The notes beneath the pieces are model-generated. The model ran no database searches and was not told the origin of the DNA. It saw only the letters and a list, made by a program, of their open reading frames with translations. The translations under genes and the position numbers were made by a program. DNA of 64,000 bases from Trebonia kvetii (GTDB lineage: Bacteria; Actinomycetota; Actinomycetes; Streptosporangiales; Streptosporangiaceae), in the NCBI RefSeq assembly GCF_007827045.1, contig NZ_RPFW01000008.1, forward strand, positions 186,001-250,000, written 5' to 3'. Each line of letters begins with the position of its first letter. Within the stretch, counting starts at the first letter, position 1. Shown here piece by piece: positions 57,968 through 64,000 of this stretch.

Positions 57968-59731
57968 TCAGGACCCGAACTGCTGGATGCGGTCCTTGAG
58001 CAGGGTGGTCGCTATCGTGGCGCGGTGCGGCTGACCGCGCAGGAACGCGAGGGCGAACTTCTTCGCCTGCTCGTATTCGACCTTGCCGGGCAGCGGCGGC
58101 TCGGCCGGGTTGACGTTCACGTCGACGAGAGCGGGACCCGGGTGGTTGAGCGCTCGCGCGATGGCGGGCTTGACCTCGCCCGGCGCGATGACCTTGGCGC
58201 CGAGCGCGCCGTTGGCGGTGGCGAAGGCCGCGTAGTCGGCGAACGGCTCGGAATGCCTGACACCGTACTCGGGGTAGCCGAGGACCATCTGCTCCCAGAG
58301 GATCTGGCCGAGTGAGTTGTTGTTGTTGATCACGACCTTGACCGGGAGGTTGTGCTTGATGGCGGTGAGGAACTCGGCCATCAGCATCGCGAAGCCGCCG
58401 TCGCCCACGAACGCGATGACCTGCCGCCCGGGGAAGGCGTGCTGTATGCCGATCGCGTACGGCAGCCCAGGCGCCATCGTGGCCAGGTTGCCCGACAGGT
58501 AGAACTGCCGCTCGCCGCGGATCGTCCAGTGCCGCGCCGCCCAGGTGGCGATCGTGCCGCTGTCGCAGGTCACGATCGCGTCGTCGGCGGCGAGTTCGCT
58601 GATCGCGGACATCAGGTACTGCGGCGCGATCGGGTCGCGCTCCGCGTCCTCAAGCGCGGCCATCTTCCCCCGCCAGGTGTTCATCTCCTGCTGGTACTTC
58701 TTGAGAAAGTCGTCCGAGGTCCGCTGCTTGAGCAGCGGGAGCACGGCGCGCAGCGTCTCCTTCGCGTCACCGACGACCGGCAGCTCGGTGGGGATGCGGG
58801 CGCCCGCGCGGGCCGGGTCGGCCTCGATCTGCGCGCAGCGCACCGCCTTCTGCGGCAGGTGCTTGGTGTACGGGAAGTTGGTGCCGACCATCAGCAGCGT
58901 GTCGATCTCGTCCATCAGGTCCTCGGACGGCCTGGTGCCGAGCAGCCCGATCCCGCCGGTGGTGTAGGGCGAGTCGTCGGGTACGGCCGCCTTGCCGGGC
59001 AGCGTCTTGACGATCGGCGCGCCGAGGGCCTCGGCCACGGCGAGCAGCTCCTCGCGGGCGTGCAGCGACCCGGCGCCGGCCAGGATGGCGATCTTCTCGC
59101 CGTCGTTGAGGAAGTCGGCGAGCCGCTGAATCTCCTGCGCGGCGGGAAGCCCCGGCGCGGCGAGGTAGACGGCCGAGGTCTTCGGGTTGCTCGCCGGGGC
59201 CACGTGCTGCCAGGGATCGGCGCCGGCGTCGGCGACCTGGATGTCGTTGGGGATCGTGATGTGCGCGACGCCGCGCCGCGCGTAGGCGGTGCGGATGGCC
59301 ATGTCGGTCACCGCGGGGATCTGCACCGGGTTGGAGATCATCATGTCGTACTCGGCGACGTCGGCGAACAGCCGATCGAGCGCTACCTCCTGCTGGTAGC
59401 CGGTGCCGAGCAGGGACGTCTCCTGCATCCCGGTGATGGCGAGCACCGGGACGTGGTCGAGCTTGGCGTCGTACAGCCCGTTAAGCAGGTGAATGCCGCC
59501 GGGGCCCGAGGTCGCCAGGCAGACGCCGATCCGCCCGGTCGCCTTCGCGTGCGCGGTCGCCATGAACGCGGCCGCCTCCTCGTGGTGCACCAGGACGAAT
59601 TCGAGCTTGTCCCGGTGCCGCCGCAGGCCTTCCATGATCCCGTTGATGCCGTCGCCTGGCAGCCCGAAGACGGTATCGACGCCCCAGTCGATGAGGCGCT
59701 CCACGAGCGCCTCTGACGCTATCTGTGCCAT
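57968..59731 (-). CDS. TPP-dependent pyruvate oxidase/dehydrogenase-like enzyme
   Basis: 587-aa enzyme of the acetolactate synthase/pyruvate oxidase family. The N-terminal TPP pyrimidine domain has the catalytic Glu in LVHHEEAAAFMA (about residues 45-56) and the SGPGGIHLLNGLYDA segment. The central FAD/NAD-type domain is at about 190-330. The C-terminal domain has the TPP-Mg motif VGDGGFAMLMAEFLTAIKHNLPVKVVINNNN. Sequence features (GLPGDGINGIMEGLR, YQQEVALDRLFADVAEYD) match quinone-dependent pyruvate dehydrogenase (PoxB-like) proteins that make acetate and CO2 from pyruvate. The C-terminal lipid-binding tail is not obvious. GGGAGG lies before the ATG. Confidence 0.88.
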   Translation of the reverse strand: MAQIASEALVERLIDWGVDTVFGLPGDGINGIMEGLRRHRDKLEFVLVHHEEAAAFMATAHAKATGRIGVCLATSGPGGIHLLNGLYDAKLDHVPVLAITGMQETSLLGTGYQQEVALDRLFADVAEYDMMISNPVQIPAVTDMAIRTAYARRGVAHITIPNDIQVADAGADPWQHVAPASNPKTSAVYLAAPGLPAAQEIQRLADFLNDGEKIAILAGAGSLHAREELLAVAEALGAPIVKTLPGKAAVPDDSPYTTGGIGLLGTRPSEDLMDEIDTLLMVGTNFPYTKHLPQKAVRCAQIEADPARAGARIPTELPVVGDAKETLRAVLPLLKQRTSDDFLKKYQQEMNTWRGKMAALEDAERDPIAPQYLMSAISELAADDAIVTCDSGTIATWAARHWTIRGERQFYLSGNLATMAPGLPYAIGIQHAFPGRQVIAFVGDGGFAMLMAEFLTAIKHNLPVKVVINNNNSLGQILWEQMVLGYPEYGVRHSEPFADYAAFATANGALGAKVIAPGEVKPAIARALNHPGPALVDVNVNPAEPPLPGKVEYEQAKKFALAFLRGQPHRATIATTLLKDRIQQFGS

Positions 59732-59754
59732 CGCTGCCTCCCGTTGCTGAAGTT

Positions 59755-59811
59755 CTAGGCCCGACTGTCCACCGAGGCCGGGTCCTAGGCCGACTGTCCA
59801 CCGAGACCGGG
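59755..59811. repeat. Tandem 27/28-bp direct repeat upstream of the pyruvate-oxidase-like gene
   Basis: 59755-59782 and 59785-59811 share CTAGGC(C)CGACTGTCCACCGAG with one indel and one substitution. They lie 24 nt upstream of the start codon, possibly a duplicated operator. Confidence 0.6.
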
Positions 59812-59826
59812 CTCAAACATGACCAT

Positions 59827-59865
59827 GCCCGCCGGGCGCGCGGGGGGAATGCGCGCCAGGCGGGC
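59827..59865 (-). terminator. Terminator after the glycosyltransferase gene
   Basis: 15-bp arms with one mismatch (59827-59841 with 59851-59865), 9-nt loop, about 75 nt beyond the glycosyltransferase stop. Confidence 0.6.
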
Positions 59866-59939
59866 ACGGAGCCAGCGGACCGGGGGGACGGGCGGCCGGC
59901 GACCGGGTGGGCCCGGTGAGGATGGCCCACCCGGAGCTG

Positions 59940-61172
59940 TCAGGCCGCCATCGCGGCGGCGTCCACAGCAGTGCCGTAGACAGCGAGCGTCTCGTGCGCG
60001 ATCCGGTCCCAGGAGTAGCGGGACTTCGCCCGGTCGGCGGCGGCCACGCTGAAGGCCTCGAGCATCATCGGGTGCGCAAGCAGCTGGCGGATCCGCTGCG
60101 CGAGCAGGGCCGGACGGCCCGGCGGGACCAGGATGCCGGTGGTGCCGTCCACCACGGCGTCCACGTAGCTGCCGACCGCCGAGGCGATGACCGGCGTCCC
60201 GCAGGCCATCGCCTGCAGGGCGGTCTGGCCGGACGGATCGTAGTCGCTGACGCTGACCATCAGGTCGGCGGAGCGCAGCAGCGGTGGCAGGGCGTCGCGG
60301 CCGACGTGGCCGACGAACCGCACCTGGCCGCCCACGCCGAGGGTGTCGGAAAGCTTGGCGAGACGGCGGAAGCCGAGGTCGTCGCGGAGCCGCTCGCGCG
60401 GCGGGCCGCCGGCCACGACGAGCTCCGCGCCCGGCACCTTGGCCATCGCGCGCAGCAGGGAGTCAAGCGCATCGTGATCGTGCAGGTCCGCGATGGTCAC
60501 CAGGCGGGGACGCGCGCCGCGGTCGGCGACCGGGCCCTCGGGGGTGAACTCCTCGGTGTCCACGCCCCACGGCACGATCCTGATGGACCGGCGCGGCACG
60601 CCGAGCCTGGTCAGGTCGTTTTCCTCGTCGGAGCTGCCGGCGACCACGGCGTTCGCGCTGCGGCCGATGGCGGGCTCGAGCCGCATCCGCTCGGGGCCGG
60701 CGTCGCCGGACGCCACGCGGTGGCGCCGCTCGGCGACGCTGAGGGAGTCAAACGACTGCACCACGGGGATGCGCAGGTTGCGGGCGGCGGCCAGGGAGGC
60801 CAGTCCGCTGGTCCAGCGCAGCGCGTGCACCACGTCGGGACGCTCGCCGCGCCACCGCTCGTGCAGCGGCTGGCTGAACGCCGGGACCTGCGCGAGCAGG
60901 TCAGACTCGCCAAGCTTGTCAGCGGCCGCACCCATGTACTCGACCGTGACACCGGGGGAAACCTCGGCACGGTCCGGCAACGTGGCGCTGTGCCGCTGCG
61001 CGTACACCGTCACCCGGTGGCCGTTGCTCGCCAGCGACCTGCTCAGCTCGCGCAACCGTGAGTCGGTGGCCGACCCGGCAGTGCCGCAAGAAGCTGAGCC
61101 GGAAACTGTCTCAGCAGAAACGGGGTCGCCGGACATTGACGTGGCGTGCTGTGCTACCAGGGCGATCTTCAT
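59940..61172 (-). CDS. Glycosyltransferase, GT4 (GT-B fold)
   Basis: 410-aa retaining glycosyltransferase. The N-terminal acceptor domain (about 1-190) opens with MKIALVAQH and contains VDVVHALRW-like Rossmann segments. The C-terminal donor domain (about 195-400) has RLVTIADLHDHD, VRFVGHVGRDALPPLL, SDYDPSGQTALQAMACGTPVIAS (the EX7E-equivalent region, where the first Glu is Asp/Pro-Ser here) and GILVPPG. Start ATG 61172 with GAGGAG 8 nt upstream. A likely sugar-nucleotide-dependent transferase for cell-envelope glycan or a small molecule; donor and acceptor unknown. It is 200 nt downstream of the STAS gene on the same strand. Confidence 0.9.
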   Translation of the reverse strand: MKIALVAQHATSMSGDPVSAETVSGSASCGTAGSATDSRLRELSRSLASNGHRVTVYAQRHSATLPDRAEVSPGVTVEYMGAAADKLGESDLLAQVPAFSQPLHERWRGERPDVVHALRWTSGLASLAAARNLRIPVVQSFDSLSVAERRHRVASGDAGPERMRLEPAIGRSANAVVAGSSDEENDLTRLGVPRRSIRIVPWGVDTEEFTPEGPVADRGARPRLVTIADLHDHDALDSLLRAMAKVPGAELVVAGGPPRERLRDDLGFRRLAKLSDTLGVGGQVRFVGHVGRDALPPLLRSADLMVSVSDYDPSGQTALQAMACGTPVIASAVGSYVDAVVDGTTGILVPPGRPALLAQRIRQLLAHPMMLEAFSVAAADRAKSRYSWDRIAHETLAVYGTAVDAAAMAA

Positions 61173-61368
61173 ACCAGGTCTCCTCACCGCGGGAATTCCC
61201 ATCACGGCGAGCGAGTCGAGCGGCCTGGAAGCTTGAGCGTGAAAATAAAAAAGTGGGCCACGCGAGCACGCACGCCATAGATGGCGTGGAACGTGCCTGC
61301 GTCGTAGGCACCACTGGAAAGGATCATATCCCCCGGGGGGCCGGAGTAAACAGCCGACGGGAGAAATT
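61173..61368 (-). other. Leader of the glycosyltransferase gene with small hairpins
   Basis: Contains an AT-rich run (about 61240-61252), an 8-bp CACGCCAT/ATGGCGTG stem (61271-61278 with 61281-61288) and TGCCT/AGGCA (61294-61298 with 61305-61309). No gene. The hairpins may end the HATPase-STAS transcript. Confidence 0.45.
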
Positions 61369-61737
61369 TTATCCCGCGCTGGCTTCGCTGACGCTCGGGT
61401 AAACCGGAATTAGCTGGTCAGCGGCGGTAAGCCGAAGCATCTTGGCGACCGGATCCCGCGGGCCCGCGAGGGCGAGCACGCCCCCCTGGCGGTCCATCGC
61501 CCGGTTGGCGCGCAGGATCACGTGCAGGGCCGAGGAGTCCATGAAGCGCAGGCCGGACAGGTCGATGATCAGCGAGCGCGGCAGCTTGGCCACCTCGGCG
61601 TCGAGCACCTCGCGTAGCGCGTCGCTGTTGGTCACGTCGGCCTCGCCGCTGAGCTTCACCAGCGTGTAAGGCTCACTGTCCGACTCGACCGTCGCGACAG
61701 ATGTCGTGAGCAGGTCCACACCCGTGTTGTACCACAT
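61369..61737 (-). CDS. STAS-domain anti-sigma factor antagonist (second copy)
   Basis: 122-aa RsbV-type protein. The STAS fold covers about residues 22-118 (YTLVKLSGEADVTNSDALREVL). The phosphorylation loop is SGLRFMDSSALHVIL, with the first Ser of DSSA the expected acceptor. The C-terminal VYPSVSEA matches VYPSVSVA of the STAS protein at 7500. It is preceded by its probable kinase, an HATPase gene, with a 21-nt gap, so the pair forms a partner-switching module driven by the SigB-type promoter at 62345. Confidence 0.93.
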   Translation of the reverse strand: MWYNTGVDLLTTSVATVESDSEPYTLVKLSGEADVTNSDALREVLDAEVAKLPRSLIIDLSGLRFMDSSALHVILRANRAMDRQGGVLALAGPRDPVAKMLRLTAADQLIPVYPSVSEASAG

Positions 61738-61758
61738 GAACTGGGACGCCGTTGCTCC

Positions 61759-62160
61759 TCAGTGCCCGCCGTTCGGTGACGGCAGCGCCATGTGCATCCG
61801 GATGGTCGTCCCGCTGGAGTCGGAGTTGAGCTCCACGAAGTCGCAGACCTGGTAGACGAGCCAGAGACCGTGCCCGCCGGTCGCGTCAGGCGCCGGCCTG
61901 ACCTGGCCCGCGAGCGGGTCGGTGATGGTCCCCTCGTCGCGGATCTCGCACACGATCTCCCGCTCGTTGTGCCAGATGGCCAGGGTGCCCGACGACTTGG
62001 TGTGCCGCAGCGTGTTGGCCGCCACCTCGCTGACCGCGAGCACGAGGTCGCTGGCTCTGCCCTCGGCGAGGCCGGCCTCCCTGGCGCGCTCGAGCACGAG
62101 GGCGCGGACCTCGGAAAGGTCCGAGCGGTATGTGTGGTACATGGCATCATTCGTCGGCAC
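61759..62160 (-). CDS. HATPase anti-sigma regulatory kinase (RsbW-like)
   Basis: 133-aa GHKL ATPase from GTG 62160, where AAGAGGT lies 9 nt upstream. An earlier GTG at 62274 would add 38 residues rich in Ser/Arg from a CTGCGG repeat and is less likely, though it is nearer the promoter. Motifs are the N-box VLAVSEVAANTLRHT with catalytic Glu/Asn, G1 DEGTITDP and G2 GGHGLWLVYQVCD. These are intact, so it should phosphorylate the STAS protein encoded 21 nt downstream and bind a sigma factor, perhaps the one at 12183 or one outside the window. Confidence 0.88.
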   Translation of the reverse strand: MPTNDAMYHTYRSDLSEVRALVLERAREAGLAEGRASDLVLAVSEVAANTLRHTKSSGTLAIWHNEREIVCEIRDEGTITDPLAGQVRPAPDATGGHGLWLVYQVCDFVELNSDSSGTTIRMHMALPSPNGGH

Positions 62161-62344
62161 GGGCAGTCGCACCTCTTGGCTGCGGCTGCGGCTGCGGCTG
62201 GGCGAAGCGGGAACTCCGGTCTGACGATACACCGGCGTTATACCGCCGAAGCCGAGACCGCGCGAGTCCGGCACTGCCCGTCCCGGCGTCGTTTCGGCGC
62301 CGGTCTGGCCGGTCCCGGTGACTGAGCTGGCACGATGCAGCGCA

Positions 62345-62369
62345 ATACCCGCTCATCGGCACCTCAAAC
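62345..62369 (-). promoter_or_regulatory. SigB-type promoter for the HATPase-STAS pair
   Basis: Reading leftward: GTTT (62366-62369), 15-nt spacer, GGGTAT (62345-62350), a full consensus match and the best copy in the window. Confidence 0.78.
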
Positions 62370-62452
62370 AATCGCGCCCGCACGTACCGCCCATAAGAGC
62401 CGGGCGCCCTCCCGGACTTCCGGTGACCCGGACATGGCGCTACAAAAGGACC

Positions 62453-64000
62453 ATGACGACAAGCAGCCCCCACTCTTCAGGCAGGCCCGCTACCTCAGGC
62501 AGCTCCGCGACGTCAGGCAGGCGCAGCGCGACCTGGTTCGCGGCGACGGGGCGGGCCGGGATGAACCACCGGTCGTGGATGCGCAGCCAGGGGTTCACCT
62601 CCGAGGTGTTCGACGGCAGGCCGGTGATCGGGATCGCGACCACCTGGTCGGAGCTCGCGCCGTGCAACGTGCACCTGCACCGGGTGGCCGAGTCGGTCAA
62701 GCGCGGGGTGTGGCAGGCGGGCGGCTTCCCGCTTGAGTTCCCGGCGATGGCCCTGGGGGAGACGCTGCTGCGGCCGACGGCGATGCTGTACAGGAACCTG
62801 CTCGCGATGGAGGCCGAGGAGCTCATCCGCGCCAACCCGCTCGACGGGGTGGTGCTGCTGTCCGGCTGCGACAAGACGACGCCCGGCCTGCTGATGGCGG
62901 CCTCAAGCGTGGGGCTGCCCGCGATCATGGTCACCGGCGGCCCGAAGCTGAACGGCAAGTACCAGGGAACCGACGTGGGCTCAGGCACCGCGGTGTGGCG
63001 CTGGGAGGAGGATCTGCTGGCCGGCCGGATGACGCAGGAAGAGTGCGCGTTCGCCGAGGGGTGCATGTCACGGTCTGACGGGCACTGCATGACGATGGGC
63101 ACCGCGTCCACGATGGCGTCGATGGCCGAGGCGCTCGGCATGCAGCTGCCGTACTCGGCGTCCTGGCCGGCGGTGGACTCCCGGCGCTACGAGACCGCGC
63201 AGCGGGCGGGGCAGGTCATCATCGACATGGTGGAGAACGACCTGACCCCGGCGAAGATCATGACCAGGGAGGCGTTCGAGAACGCGATCAAGGTCAACGC
63301 CGCGATCGGCGGGTCCACCAACGCGGTCATCCACCTGCTGGCCATCGCGGGCCGGCTCGGCGTGCCGCTGCGGCTCGACGACTTCGACACGCTGATCAGG
63401 GACGTGCCCACACTGGTCAACCTGCAGCCGAGCGGCAAGTACCTGATGGAGGACTTCTGCTACGCGGGCGGACTGCCCGCGGTGATGCGCGAGCTCGGCG
63501 GCCTGCTGCACGCCGGCGCGCTCACCGTCACCGGCAAGACCGTCGCGGAGAACGTCGCCGACGCGCCCTGCTGGAACCGCGATGTCATCATGCCGATCGA
63601 TTCGCCGTTCCAGGAGGCGGGCACCGGCACCGCGGTGCTGCGCGGCAACCTGGCGCCGGACGGCGCGGTCATCAAGCAGTCCGCCGCGTCGCCGCACCTG
63701 CTCAAGCACCGCGGCCGCGTCCTGGTCTTCGACTCGCCCGAGGCCTACTACGCGGTGGCCGCCGATGCGGACCTCGATGTCGACGAGAACACCGTCCTGG
63801 TGATCCGCTACTGCGGCCCGAAGGGCTATCCCGGCATGCCGGAGACCGCCAACGTGCCACTGCCCGCAAAGCTGCTCAAGCGCGGCGTCAAAGACATGGT
63901 ACGGATCTGCGACGGCCGGATGTCCGGCACCGCCTACGGCACCGTCGTGCTGCACGTGGCGCCCGAGGCGGCGGCCGGCGGACCGCTCGCCATGGTCGCC
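62453..64000 (+). CDS. IlvD/Edd-family sugar-acid dehydratase (3' partial)
   Basis: Fe-S dehydratase; 516 codons are present and the frame is still open at the window end (family about 570-600 aa). Start ATG 62453 with AAAAGGA just upstream. The first 30 residues are Ser/Thr/Gly-rich, encoded partly by three TCAGGCAG repeats. Family sequence begins at NHRSWMRSQGF. The cluster ligands are Cys in SGCDKTTPG and EGCMSRSDGHC, with an earlier Cys in ELAPCNVH. Sequence such as TWSELAPCN, TGGPKLNGK and MGTASTMASMAEALG resembles L-arabinonate/D-xylonate-type dehydratases rather than dihydroxyacid dehydratase of branched-chain synthesis. The product would be a 2-keto-3-deoxy sugar acid. Which sugar acid is inference. 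Confidence 0.88.
   Translation, partial: MTTSSPHSSGRPATSGSSATSGRRSATWFAATGRAGMNHRSWMRSQGFTSEVFDGRPVIGIATTWSELAPCNVHLHRVAESVKRGVWQAGGFPLEFPAMALGETLLRPTAMLYRNLLAMEAEELIRANPLDGVVLLSGCDKTTPGLLMAASSVGLPAIMVTGGPKLNGKYQGTDVGSGTAVWRWEEDLLAGRMTQEECAFAEGCMSRSDGHCMTMGTASTMASMAEALGMQLPYSASWPAVDSRRYETAQRAGQVIIDMVENDLTPAKIMTREAFENAIKVNAAIGGSTNAVIHLLAIAGRLGVPLRLDDFDTLIRDVPTLVNLQPSGKYLMEDFCYAGGLPAVMRELGGLLHAGALTVTGKTVAENVADAPCWNRDVIMPIDSPFQEAGTGTAVLRGNLAPDGAVIKQSAASPHLLKHRGRVLVFDSPEAYYAVAADADLDVDENTVLVIRYCGPKGYPGMPETANVPLPAKLLKRGVKDMVRICDGRMSGTAYGTVVLHVAPEAAAGGPLAMVA

Overview
The window is very GC-rich DNA from an actinomycete-type actinobacterium. Supporting genes include a WhiB regulator, a SigB/F/G-family sigma factor, two GAF-ANTAR proteins, SpoIIE-type PP2C phosphatases, STAS and HATPase partner-switching proteins, an F420-type oxidoreductase fragment, Ku, and frequent GTG/TTG starts. 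I cannot resolve the genus. No tRNA, rRNA, CRISPR array, insertion sequence or phage gene was seen.

Layout. (1) 1-2.8 kb: 3' end of an oligopeptide-type ABC ATPase and its lipoprotein substrate-binding protein, closed by a double hairpin terminator. (2) 2.9-23 kb: a stress and signalling block. It holds a GlsB-like membrane protein, a CBS protein, a transketolase, two GAF-ANTAR regulators, HATPase and STAS proteins, WhiB, a hemerythrin protein, a wrecked katE-type catalase, a sigma factor, two PP2C phosphatases and a hybrid histidine kinase with three HAMP-type units. (3) 23.5-25.6 kb: an epimerase-like protein lacking the usual Tyr/Lys pair, and an alpha/beta hydrolase. (4) 25.8-38.1 kb: an L-arabinose/arabinoside cluster with araA, a LacI regulator, a three-gene ABC importer, GH31, GH127 and a secreted RICIN-bearing hydrolase. 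Five copies of a TCGAA-N4-TTCGA operator mark it. (5) 38.2-46 kb: a D-lactate dehydrogenase-like FAD/Fe-S protein, Ku, then a zone of gene debris. The debris includes a partial ku duplication, a Rho-N-like fragment, a truncated F420 oxidoreductase and an unnamed 3' fragment, interleaved with an intact hemerythrin protein and an SDR. (6) 46-53.7 kb: GH15, an SDR coupled to an enolase-superfamily enzyme, a PPOX protein, a DUF885 peptidase and a MEDS-HATPase sensor. (7) 53.9-64 kb: a giant hybrid kinase with seven exact 276-bp HAMP-type units, a pyruvate-oxidase-like enzyme, a GT4 glycosyltransferase, a HATPase/STAS pair, and the 5' part of an IlvD/Edd-family sugar-acid dehydratase.

The main unifying signal is a promoter motif, GTTT-N14/15-GGGTA, of the type read by SigB/SigF sigma factors. 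I located 14 copies or near-copies before stress, redox and signalling genes, including the sigma factor itself and the HATPase/STAS pair. The simplest reading is that kinases and phosphatases feed STAS/anti-sigma switches, which release the local sigma factor onto this regulon. A second regulon, arabinoside use, is defined by the LacI operator. One copy of the stress promoter drives no known gene but sits before a hairpin (small RNA candidate near 15.7 kb). Others survive beside truncated genes.
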